From positions 1,302,001-1,366,000 of the forward strand of contig NZ_JADBEJ010000001.1 in the NCBI RefSeq assembly GCF_014873915.1: a stretch of 64,000 nucleotides of DNA. The letters run 5' to 3'. The translations under genes and the position numbers were made by a program. The stretch comes from Amycolatopsis roodepoortensis (lineage in GTDB: Bacteria > Actinomycetota > Actinomycetes > Mycobacteriales > Pseudonocardiaceae). Within the stretch, counting starts at the first letter, position 1, and each line of letters begins with the position of its first letter. Under the pieces are notes generated by a model. That model was not told the origin of the DNA. It did no database searches and saw only the letters and a list, made by a program, of their open reading frames with translations. Shown here piece after piece: positions 27,881 to 36,030 of this stretch.

Positions 27881-28384
27881 GGGAGGCACTCTGCCCGACT
27901 CCGGGCCGGGAGTCCGCCGAATATCCGCTGGACGGCAGGACCAGACTCGTTGTGGGGGCGGTCGACCGGATGCAGATCCTCGGACCGCGGTCGGCGAACC
28001 TCTCCGACCGCCGGAGCCTGACCGATCCCGACGTCGGCACGGTCTGCAAACGCCTCGGCTGGGTCCCGCCCTGGCGCGCCGAGTAGGCCGACCCGATCGC
28101 AGCCTTGTTGGCCAGTAACCACCATCGCCGAGGTGCGGTCGAGCGTTTTGGGGGCGCGGCTGACAGATTCGCGAACGGCGAATCGACCGCGTATGACAAA
28201 GACGGAGAATGGTCGCGCGGGCTCTGTGATTTTCCTTGCCTGGCGAGCCTTGCGGGTGTGTTAATTCCCTGTGGCATACCCGTAAATGTGCACACGCGCC
28301 CGCCGGGAAGAGCCCGCGAAAGCGGGCATTAATCATTTGTCCAGTGGTTTCGGCGGGCGTGGTCTATGTGTTGGAGAGGTACCT
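27881..28384. other. Divergent intergenic region with a GNRA-type hairpin
   Basis: A 504-base gap between the propeller-like gene and the FN3 gene. A 38-codon frame (27970-28086) is open but unsupported by a ribosome site or recognisable product. From 28190 on the DNA is AT-richer, as expected of a promoter. GCCCGC-GAAA-GCGGGC (28312-28327) forms a tight tetraloop hairpin about 57 bases before the FN3 gene's GTG, so it would lie in its 5' leader. Confidence 0.45.
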
Positions 28385-31300
28385 GTGAAACACAGAAGAC
28401 GTAGTCGAAGACTGGCCACTGGGGGCATCGCCGTGGTGAGCACGGCGGCCTTGGTGGCACTGGGTCTCACGATAGGCTCGGGCACCAGTGCCGCGGCTCC
28501 GGGTGAGCTCACGCAGAATTACTCGTGTCCGTTCCCGTTGATCGGAAATCAGAACGTCTCGGTCACCATCAAGACCACGCAGCCTTCGACGATCGAGACC
28601 GGGAAACTGACTCCCGCCATCGAGATCACCGCCGTGTCCAACGCGGGCAAGACGGCGACGGAAGGTCTTCGGCTCGTCGGTGCCGAGTCCATCAAGGGCA
28701 CCGCGAAGGCGACTTCGACCGTCACGATGCCCGGCAGCCAGGGCACGATGACGGTGAAGGTCGACTCCGACGTGCCGAACCAGCCGATCCCGCCCGCGGG
28801 CAACGACCTCGTCGTCAACGCCACGGGCAGCGCGCCCGCGCTGAGGTTTGACCAGCCGGGCACCGCGTCCCTCGCGGTGACCGGGCTCCAGCTGGTGATG
28901 ACCCCGCTGAAGGCCGATGGCACGCCGACCGGTCTCGGCACCTTCACTTCGGACTGCACGCTGGCGGCCGGCGCCGAGACCGTCCTGCAGACCTACACGG
29001 TGACCGGCTCCCCGGTCACCCCGGAAGCCGTTGTCGGCACGGGGAACCACCCGCCGTTGCGGCAGGTCTACAGCTGCCCGTTCCCGTTGATCGGGAACCA
29101 GGACGTCACGGTCGACATCAACGCCACGCTGCCCGACACGATCCCGGTCGGCCAGTTCACGCCCAAGATCGACATCACGGCCGTCTCCAACGCGGGCAAG
29201 ACCGCGACCGAAGGGCTCCGGCTCGTCGGTGCCGAGCAGATCAAGGGATCGGCGCTGGCCACCTCGCTGGTCTCCAGCCCGCAGGGACATCTCGCGGTCG
29301 GCGTGCCGACACCCGTCCCGCTGCAGCCGATCCCGCCGACGGGCAACGACCTGATCGTCAACGCGAGCGGCGCGGCGCCGTCGTTGCGCTTCGACAAGCC
29401 CGGGACGGCCACGCTTTCGGTGCACGATCTGGTGCTCACGATGACGCCGTTGACGGCTTCCGGCGCGGAGACCGGCCTCGGCACGTTCGTCGCGGACTGC
29501 ACTCCCGCGAACGGGCAGGCCAACGTGCTGCACACCTTCACCGTCACCGCGGCCGCCGACACGACCCCACCCTCGGCTCCCGGTGCGGTGACGGTCGGTG
29601 AGGTCACCCAGAACAGTGTCGCGTTGTCCTGGGGCGCCGCCACCGACGAGGTCGGCGTGACCGGCTACGACGTCTACAACGGCGCCACGCTGGTGAAGAC
29701 GGTGACCGGAACGTCGGCCACTGTGGACGGTCTCACCCCGGACACGGAGTACTCGTTCACGGTCAAGGCGAAGGACGCGGCGGGCAACGTCTCGCCCGCC
29801 ACCGCGCCCGCCACCGCCCGGACCGCGAAGGCCCCGGACACACAGGCGCCGACGACACCCGCGAACGTGCACTCGACCGGAACCACCCAGACCAGCGTGA
29901 CCCTGGCCTGGGACGCGTCGAGCGACAACGTCGGTGTCACCGGCTACGACGTCTTGCGGGGCACCGAGGTCGTCAAGTCGGTGGCGGAACCGCAGGCCAC
30001 GATCGACGGTCTGACGGCCGATACCGAGTACACCTTCACGGTGGTCGCGAAGGACGCGGCGGGCAACGCTTCGGCGGCCAGCGCCGCGGTCACGGCCCGG
30101 ACGCAGGCCGCGCCCGACACGCAGGCTCCCGGTGTGCCGGGCAACCTGCACTCGACCGGTACCTCGGCCACCAGCGTCGGCCTGGCGTGGGACGCGTCGA
30201 GTGACAACGTCGGTGCCACCGGCTACGACGTCTACAACGGTGCCACCCTCGTGAAGTCGGTGACGGAAACCAACGCCACCGTCGACGGCCTCGCCGCCGA
30301 CACCGAGTACACCTTCACCGTCGTCGCCAAGGACGCGGCGGGCAACAGGTCGGAGCCCAGCGCGGCGGTGACCGCCCGGACCGCCACGGTCCCGGACACC
30401 GAAGCGCCCAGCGTTCCGGCCGGTCTGGCCACGACCGACGTCACCCAGTCCAGCGTCGCGCTGTCCTGGAACGCGTCAAGCGACAACGTGGGCGTCACCG
30501 GGTACGACGTCTACAACGGCTCCACGCTGGTGAAGTCGGTGACGGGGACTTCGGTCACTGTGGACGGTCTCGCGCCGGACACGGAGTACTCGTTCACCGT
30601 GGTCGCCAAGGACGCCGCGGGCAACGCTTCGGCGGCCAGTGCCGCGGTGACGACGCGGACGCAGACCGCTCCCGACACCCAGGCACCCGTCGCACCGGGC
30701 AACCCGCGCTCGACCGGGACCACGCAGACGAGCGTCAGCCTCGAATGGAACGCGGCGACGGACAACGTCGGTGTCACCGGCTATGACGTCTACAACGGCT
30801 CCACACTGGTGAAGTCGGTGACGGGGACTTCGGCCACTGTGGACGGTCTCTCGCCGGACACCGAGTACTCGTTCACGGTGGTCGCGAAGGACGCGGCGGG
30901 CAACCTCTCGACTCCGAGCGCCGCCATCACCGTCCGGACGCAGGCCTCGCCCGACGTGGTGGCTCCCAGCGTGCCGGGCAACCCGCGATCCACGGGGACC
31001 ACGCAGACGAGCGTGAGCATCGAGTGGGATGCCGCGACGGACAACGTCGGTGTCTCCGGGTACGACGTCTACAACGGCGCCACCCTGGTGAAGTCGGTGA
31101 CGGGGACTTCGGCCATTGTGGACGGTCTCTCGGCCGGCACGGAGTACACCTTCACCGTGGTCGCCAAGGACGCCGCGGGGAACAAGTCGGCCGCAAGCGC
31201 GCCGGTCACGGCGAAGACGCAGCCGAACACCTCCCCGGTCGTCAAGTACAGCTACGACCTGACCGGAAAGACGCAGCTGAAGAAGCTCGCGGGCCCGATC

Positions 31301-31750
31301 GACCTGCGTGGCGGCATCAACGCCGCGATCACCCTGGCGAACGGGACCTTCGACGCCGACCTGACGCTGAACCCGACGAGCGCGAACCTCACGCTCTGGG
31401 GTTTCGTCCCGGTCAAGGCGAAGATCGAGTTCGCTTCGGCGGGCAAGACCACGGGAACCCTGGCCAACGGCGTGCTCAAGTCGACCTCGCCGGTGACGGT
31501 CAAGCTGCCGCGGATCAGCGTCTTCGGCTTCCCGGTCTCGGCGAGCCCGACCTGCCAGACGAAGACACCGGCCCAGATCCCGCTGCAGTCGAAGGCGGGC
31601 TTCGACCCGCTGGCCGGTGGCAAGCTCACCGGCTCCTACACCCTGCCGCCGCTGCAGGGTTGCGGGTTCCTCAACGACATCGTCAGCGGTGTCGCCTCCG
31701 GCCCCGGTAACACGGTGGAGGTGAACCTGAAGCCGCGTCCGGTCGGCTGA
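28385..31750 (+). CDS. Secreted protein with two DUF6801-like domains and six fibronectin III repeats
   Basis: A 1121-residue exported protein. A signal peptide (VKHRRRSRRL then a hydrophobic core ending SAAA) precedes two homologous Cys-containing domains at about residues 45-200 and 220-385 (YSCPFPLIGNQ..., VSNAGKTATEGLRLVGAE, FxxDCT), resembling DUF6801. Six FN3 domains follow at about 392-949, each exactly 93 codons (279 bp), with VTGYDVYNG and KDAAGN in almost every copy. A C-terminal domain (950-1121) has two Cys and no anchor. It is probably a cell-wall or matrix protein. GTG at 28385 follows GGAGAGG. No catalytic domain is seen. Confidence 0.85.
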   Translation: MKHRRRSRRLATGGIAVVSTAALVALGLTIGSGTSAAAPGELTQNYSCPFPLIGNQNVSVTIKTTQPSTIETGKLTPAIEITAVSNAGKTATEGLRLVGAESIKGTAKATSTVTMPGSQGTMTVKVDSDVPNQPIPPAGNDLVVNATGSAPALRFDQPGTASLAVTGLQLVMTPLKADGTPTGLGTFTSDCTLAAGAETVLQTYTVTGSPVTPEAVVGTGNHPPLRQVYSCPFPLIGNQDVTVDINATLPDTIPVGQFTPKIDITAVSNAGKTATEGLRLVGAEQIKGSALATSLVSSPQGHLAVGVPTPVPLQPIPPTGNDLIVNASGAAPSLRFDKPGTATLSVHDLVLTMTPLTASGAETGLGTFVADCTPANGQANVLHTFTVTAAADTTPPSAPGAVTVGEVTQNSVALSWGAATDEVGVTGYDVYNGATLVKTVTGTSATVDGLTPDTEYSFTVKAKDAAGNVSPATAPATARTAKAPDTQAPTTPANVHSTGTTQTSVTLAWDASSDNVGVTGYDVLRGTEVVKSVAEPQATIDGLTADTEYTFTVVAKDAAGNASAASAAVTARTQAAPDTQAPGVPGNLHSTGTSATSVGLAWDASSDNVGATGYDVYNGATLVKSVTETNATVDGLAADTEYTFTVVAKDAAGNRSEPSAAVTARTATVPDTEAPSVPAGLATTDVTQSSVALSWNASSDNVGVTGYDVYNGSTLVKSVTGTSVTVDGLAPDTEYSFTVVAKDAAGNASAASAAVTTRTQTAPDTQAPVAPGNPRSTGTTQTSVSLEWNAATDNVGVTGYDVYNGSTLVKSVTGTSATVDGLSPDTEYSFTVVAKDAAGNLSTPSAAITVRTQASPDVVAPSVPGNPRSTGTTQTSVSIEWDAATDNVGVSGYDVYNGATLVKSVTGTSAIVDGLSAGTEYTFTVVAKDAAGNKSAASAPVTAKTQPNTSPVVKYSYDLTGKTQLKKLAGPIDLRGGINAAITLANGTFDADLTLNPTSANLTLWGFVPVKAKIEFASAGKTTGTLANGVLKSTSPVTVKLPRISVFGFPVSASPTCQTKTPAQIPLQSKAGFDPLAGGKLTGSYTLPPLQGCGFLNDIVSGVASGPGNTVEVNLKPRPVG
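29558..31231 (+). repeat. Six tandem 279-bp FN3-coding repeats
   Basis: Repeat units begin at 29558, 29837, 30116, 30395, 30674 and 30953, an exact 279-bp period. Long stretches are near-identical at DNA level between copies 4, 5 and 6 (for example around GGCTACGACGTCTACAACGG and GTGAAGTCGGTGACGG), so recent duplication or gene conversion within the array is likely. Confidence 0.9.
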
Positions 31751-31765
31751 TCCCACGGAATCCCT

Positions 31766-31833
31766 GATCCGGCCCCGTCGCGTCCCGCGGCGGGGCCGGA
31801 TCCATGACCGGACCACCGGCGCCAGTGGTCCGG
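31766..31833. terminator. Two consecutive terminator-like hairpins after the FN3 gene
   Basis: GATCCGGCCCCG (31766-31777) pairs with CGGGGCCGGATC (31791-31802), and CCGGACCAC (31808-31816) pairs with GTGGTCCGG (31825-31833). They begin 15 bases after the FN3 stop. No strong T tract follows, as is common for GC-rich actinobacterial terminators. Confidence 0.65.
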
Positions 31834-31929
31834 GTTACTCCGATCGGCCCTGCCGGTGGAGACGGCCAGCGAATAAGTTGCCGCTAACAACAAATCCTGC
31901 CGTCGAAGAAGCCTGTGGGAAGGATCGAC

Positions 31930-34353
31930 ATGAAATCTCCGAAGCGGCGTCGCGCGATAGTCGCGCTGTTGACCGCTGGCGCGCTCCTGGCGTCCACGCC
32001 GGTGAGCGCCGCACCGCTGGCGGACGCGCCCGGCGCGCCGGGTACCGGTGCGGCCTGGACGACCGGGGGTAAAGAGGGTTTCGGCACCGCCACCAACGCG
32101 GCGTCGAAGGTCTGGTTCACCCTCGGCCAGGGCATCAACCACGAGATCTACTACCCGACCGTGGATGTCGCCAACGTCCAGGACCTGCAGTACGTGGTGT
32201 CCGACGGTGCCGGCTTCACGCAGCTGGAACGCGACCACACCACCAAGCAGCTGGTGCTCACCGATCCGCGTTCCCTGAGCTACCGGCAGATCAACACCGC
32301 CACCAACGGGCGGTACCGGATCACCAAGACCCACACCGCCGACCCGGCGCGGTCGACCGTGCTGATCCAGACCAGGTTCGAGGTGCTCAGCGGCGGTCCG
32401 CTGCAGCTGTACGCGCTGTACAACCCGTCGCTGAACAACAGCGGAATGGGGGACACCGGCGCCACCTCCGGCGGGCAGCTGGTCGCTTCGGACGGGCCGG
32501 TGTCCAGCGCCATGGCCGCCTCCACCGGTTTCGTCAAGGCGACCAGCGGCTACAGCGGGACCGCGAGCGACGGCTACGTCGACCTGAGCGGTGATCACGT
32601 TCTCGGCACGCAGTACGACTCGGCGTCGACGCCCGGGAACCTGGTGCAGCTGGGGCAGATCCCCGTGGGGACCGACACCACCTTCACCCTCGCGATCGGG
32701 TTCGGCGGTGATCGCGGCGCCGCGTCGGCGAACGCGTCGGCCTCGCTCGCGGGTGGCTTCGGGGCGGCGGACACCGCGTACCGGTCCGGCTGGAGCGGCT
32801 ATCTCTCCTCGCTGGCAGCGGTGCCCCGGTCGATCACCGGCGCCGGCTTGACCACGCAGTACAACGTGGCGCTGATGACCCTCAAGGCCCACGAAGACAA
32901 GACCTATTCGGGTGCGAACGTCGCTTCGCTCACCAATCCGTGGGGTGAGGCGAAAGACGCGAACGGCACGGGGGACTGCGGGTATCACGCGGTCTGGTCT
33001 CGTGACCTCTACCAGGTCTCGACCGCGCAGATCGCGGCGGGAGACTCGGCGGCGGCCCACCGTTCGGTCGACTACCTGTTCACCGTCCAGCAGCGGCCCG
33101 ACGGTTCGTTCCCGCAGAACACCCGGCTCGACGGCACCAACTGCTGGACCAGCCTGCAGATGGACGAGGTCGCCTTCCCGATCGTGCTCGCGTGGCAGCT
33201 GGGCCGGTCCGACGCGGGGATGTGGGCGAAGGTGAAGAAGTCCGCGGACTTCCTCGTCACGAACGGCCCCTCGACCCCGCAGGAACGCTGGGAGGAAAAC
33301 GGCGGCTACTCGCCGTCCACCATCGCCGCGGAGATCGCCGGGCTGATCTGCGCCGCCGACATCGCCGAACGCAACGGCGACACGACGGCGGCCGCCCGGT
33401 ACCGCGAAACCGCGGACCGGTGGCAGGCGCAGGTCAGCGCCTGGACGTTCACCACGTCCGGTCCGCTCGGCGACGGCCGGTACTTCCACCGCATCGACGG
33501 CAACGGCAATCCCAACGACGGCCAGAACGTGTTCCTGCAGAACGGCGGCGGGAACCACGACGAACGCGCCATCATCGACGCGGGCTTCCTGGACCTCGTC
33601 CGCCTCGGGGTGAAACCGCCTGCCGATCCGGACGTCGCCGCTTCACTGTCCGAAGTGGACTCCACGCTGAAGGTGAACACCCCCAACGGCCCGATGTGGT
33701 ACCGGTACAACCACGACGGCTATGGCGAAACCGCTTCCGGCGGCCCGTACACCGGTGCCGGCGTCGGACGGCTGTGGCCGCTGCTCACCGGTGAGCGCGG
33801 GGAGTACGAGCTCGCCAACGGACGCCCGGCGACGACCCATCTGGCGGCCATGGCCGCCTCGGCGAATCCCGGTTTCCTGATCCCGGAACAGGTCTGGGAC
33901 CGGCAAAGCGCCGGTGGCTTCACCTTCGGCGAAGGCACCGGATCGGCGACGCCGCTCGCCTGGTCGATGGCGCAGTTCGTGCGGCTGGCGCATTCGATCG
34001 ACGCGGGTGCCCCGGTCGAGACGCCGTCGGTGGTCAAGCAGCGCTACAGCGCGGCGTGCTCCGCGGTTTCGGCGAAGTTCACGGTGAACGCCACGACTTC
34101 GTGGGGCCAGAACATCTTCGTCGTGGGCGACCGTCCCGAACTCGGAGCGTGGAACCCGGCGAACGCGGTTCCGATGTCGTCGGCGGGCTATCCCTTGTGG
34201 ACGGCGAACGTCACGCTGCCGAAGGGAGCCGCCTTCCAGTACAAGTACATCCGCAAGGAGGGTGGCACCGTGACGTGGGAATCGGGCGCCAACCGGGCGG
34301 GCACCGCTTCGGGCGGCTGCACGATGGCGTTGAACGACACCTGGCGTCCCTGA
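31930..34353 (+). CDS. Secreted GH15 glucoamylase with C-terminal CBM20 starch-binding domain
   Basis: An 807-residue exported enzyme. The signal peptide runs MKSPKRRRAIVALLTAGALL to about residue 33. A glucodextranase-like N-terminal beta domain (about 34-290) precedes the (alpha/alpha)6 GH15 domain, with GYHAVWSRDLYQ, QERWEENGGYSPSTIAAEI (general acid Glu) and GFLIPEQVWDRQ (catalytic base Glu). The last about 100 residues form a CBM20 (TSWGQNIFVVGDRPELGAWN, FQYKYIRKEGGTVTWESGAN). It should release glucose from starch or dextrin ends outside the cell. I chose ATG at 31930, after GGAAGGATCGAC. Confidence 0.92.
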   Translation: MKSPKRRRAIVALLTAGALLASTPVSAAPLADAPGAPGTGAAWTTGGKEGFGTATNAASKVWFTLGQGINHEIYYPTVDVANVQDLQYVVSDGAGFTQLERDHTTKQLVLTDPRSLSYRQINTATNGRYRITKTHTADPARSTVLIQTRFEVLSGGPLQLYALYNPSLNNSGMGDTGATSGGQLVASDGPVSSAMAASTGFVKATSGYSGTASDGYVDLSGDHVLGTQYDSASTPGNLVQLGQIPVGTDTTFTLAIGFGGDRGAASANASASLAGGFGAADTAYRSGWSGYLSSLAAVPRSITGAGLTTQYNVALMTLKAHEDKTYSGANVASLTNPWGEAKDANGTGDCGYHAVWSRDLYQVSTAQIAAGDSAAAHRSVDYLFTVQQRPDGSFPQNTRLDGTNCWTSLQMDEVAFPIVLAWQLGRSDAGMWAKVKKSADFLVTNGPSTPQERWEENGGYSPSTIAAEIAGLICAADIAERNGDTTAAARYRETADRWQAQVSAWTFTTSGPLGDGRYFHRIDGNGNPNDGQNVFLQNGGGNHDERAIIDAGFLDLVRLGVKPPADPDVAASLSEVDSTLKVNTPNGPMWYRYNHDGYGETASGGPYTGAGVGRLWPLLTGERGEYELANGRPATTHLAAMAASANPGFLIPEQVWDRQSAGGFTFGEGTGSATPLAWSMAQFVRLAHSIDAGAPVETPSVVKQRYSAACSAVSAKFTVNATTSWGQNIFVVGDRPELGAWNPANAVPMSSAGYPLWTANVTLPKGAAFQYKYIRKEGGTVTWESGANRAGTASGGCTMALNDTWRP

Positions 34354-34380
34354 CCTTTACCGGTGTCGGTTGCTTGCCTG

Positions 34381-34437
34381 GGTACATGAAGGCCCCCTTC
34401 CTTGCGCCAGGCGCAAGGAAGGGGGCCTTCATGTACC
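34381..34437. terminator. Perfect 27-bp-arm palindrome after the glucoamylase gene
   Basis: Arms 34381-34407 and 34411-34437 are exact reverse complements with loop CAG. The arm contains ATGAAGGCCCCCTTCC, a variant of the GTGAAGGCC family at 14239 and 34499, but its tip is CTTGCGC instead of CTCGGC. It lies 28 bases past the glucoamylase stop, suiting a terminator. Confidence 0.75.
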
Positions 34438-34498
34438 TCCGTTGTCCCGCAGGCGGTGCCGTGCCAGCCCCAGTCCTCCGGAAACCGCGGCCCGTCGC

Positions 34499-34545
34499 GT
34501 GAAGGCCCCCTTCCCTCGGCTCAGCCGAGGGAAGGGGGCCTTCAC
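34499..34545. terminator. Perfect 22-bp-arm palindrome (GTGAAGGCC family)
   Basis: Arms 34499-34520 and 34524-34545 with loop TCA are identical to those at 14239-14285. It lies about 80 bases past the stop of the minus-strand phospholipase D-like gene, so with 34381-34437 it gives each convergent gene its own family member. Confidence 0.75.
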
Positions 34546-34627
34546 GCGCAGCTGTTGTGATTGCTGATGCCCGTGGTGCAGACGTGGCGGTCACTGAGGT
34601 AAGGCCTTTCCCGAAACCGAGGCCGGA

Positions 34628-35806
34628 TCAGTCCTCCGGCACCATCTTCCAGCAGTCCCCAGGCGACTTGATCTCTTCGTCGGCGGCCTGGGCCACCTGC
34701 TCGAAGTTCCGCACGAAGCTCCGGTAGATCCCGTCGTTGTCCAGGACCCGGATGACGTTTTCGTCGTTTTCGTGCAACGACGGGTTGTTGAAGTTATGGC
34801 TGCCGGTGAAGACGACCTTGGTACCCGGCTTCAGGTAGTCACCCTCGATCATCATGTTCTTCTCGTGGATGCCCGCCTCGTTGCCCTTCTTGAAACCACG
34901 AAGCCGCACGCGGTCCGGCTGGCCCTTCATGAGCGCTTCGCACGAGCCCGCCGTCATCCGCAAAGCCACGATGTCCACGGAGCAGCCCCGGGCGGCCAGG
35001 ACCCGCAGCCGTTCGATGATCTTCATCCGGGTGAGTGACCACACCCCGATGCGGATCTTGGACTTCTCCGCCGAACACCCGACCTCCTTCAGGGTGTTTT
35101 CGACGGTGTCGTTCCCCGCGTCCTTGAGCCTCGGGTAGAAGTAGCTCTTGGTGTTCCCGGTGATCACGGGCGGGTTGGCTTCGTAGTAGCCGGGGTTCGC
35201 CGTGCCCCCGTCCGCGACCCTGCGGAGGTCGCCGAAGTAGTCGTTGTACCTGGCGAACAGGGCGGCGTTCCCGACGTCGGTGTAGTAGCTGTTCCAGCCG
35301 CCCTTGCCGCCCGTGGTGTTCTCGCTGAAGTTCGCCGACCCGGTCGCGACCACCGTCGACGCGTCGAGCGTCCGGTCGAACAGGAAGAACTTGTTGTGCA
35401 TGGCGTTCCCGCCGTTGCACCCTCGGCCGTTCTCGCAGTTCTTCGCCCACGAGTTCTTGTCGCCGGCCTTCTCGAGCCGGTTCTTCAGGTCCTGGTAGTT
35501 CGGATGGTCCGTCGTCCGCCCGTCGACCAGGACCTGGACGTGCACCCCGCGCTCCGCGGCGTCCGCGAGTGCCTCCGTGATCGGCTTGTCCCGCAAGAGG
35601 AACTGCGCGGTCTTGATGGTCGAGTTCTCGGGTGCGCCACGGATCAGTTTTTCGAGGTATTCGACGATCTGGCCGCCGCCCGGTGTGTTGAAGTCCGCGC
35701 GCGTGGTCAGCCGCGGCGTCGCGGCTGCGGCCGGGACGCTGGTCGCCACTACCAGTAGCGCGGTTGCCAGTGCTCCTCGAAGCAAGGTCTTCCTGTGCGA
35801 TTTCAT
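34628..35806 (-). CDS. Secreted phospholipase D-like protein
   Basis: A 392-residue exported protein. The signal peptide spans about residues 1-29 (MKSHRKTLLRGALATALLVV...AAAA). Two PLD HKD-type motifs are present: MHNKFFLFDRT with GSANFSE downstream, and IHEKNMMIEGDYL with GSHNFNNPSL. Each gives the His/Lys/acidic set, so the enzyme should be active as a phosphodiesterase or phospholipase outside the cell. It is divergent from the XRE/pseudo-glycosidase gene, 224 bases away. Four Cys in the mature part would suit disulfides. Confidence 0.88.
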   Translation of the reverse strand: MKSHRKTLLRGALATALLVVATSVPAAAATPRLTTRADFNTPGGGQIVEYLEKLIRGAPENSTIKTAQFLLRDKPITEALADAAERGVHVQVLVDGRTTDHPNYQDLKNRLEKAGDKNSWAKNCENGRGCNGGNAMHNKFFLFDRTLDASTVVATGSANFSENTTGGKGGWNSYYTDVGNAALFARYNDYFGDLRRVADGGTANPGYYEANPPVITGNTKSYFYPRLKDAGNDTVENTLKEVGCSAEKSKIRIGVWSLTRMKIIERLRVLAARGCSVDIVALRMTAGSCEALMKGQPDRVRLRGFKKGNEAGIHEKNMMIEGDYLKPGTKVVFTGSHNFNNPSLHENDENVIRVLDNDGIYRSFVRNFEQVAQAADEEIKSPGDCWKMVPED

Positions 35807-36030
35807 TCCGATTCCTCCCCATGGCCGGATCTGCCGGCGGGTCCACGCTCTCCAGCGCGGGACGGCGTGGCAAGCGCAACCGCGCGGAATGGGACGCTGG
35901 GACGAAACCTCGCCTCTGACCTGCGGTTACGCCGGGCCGGGAGACGTGATCTCGCGAATTCGCGCGGTGAAAGGCCCGCGATGGGACACTGGTGTCCGTC
36001 CGGGACACGGCGCGGAGGGGGCGCAGGGGG

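Noticed and set aside
27970..28086. 38-codon frame MQILGPRSANLSDRR...
   Set aside because: No ribosome-binding site, family or conserved context. It could be a fragment of an old gene, but nothing supports translation.
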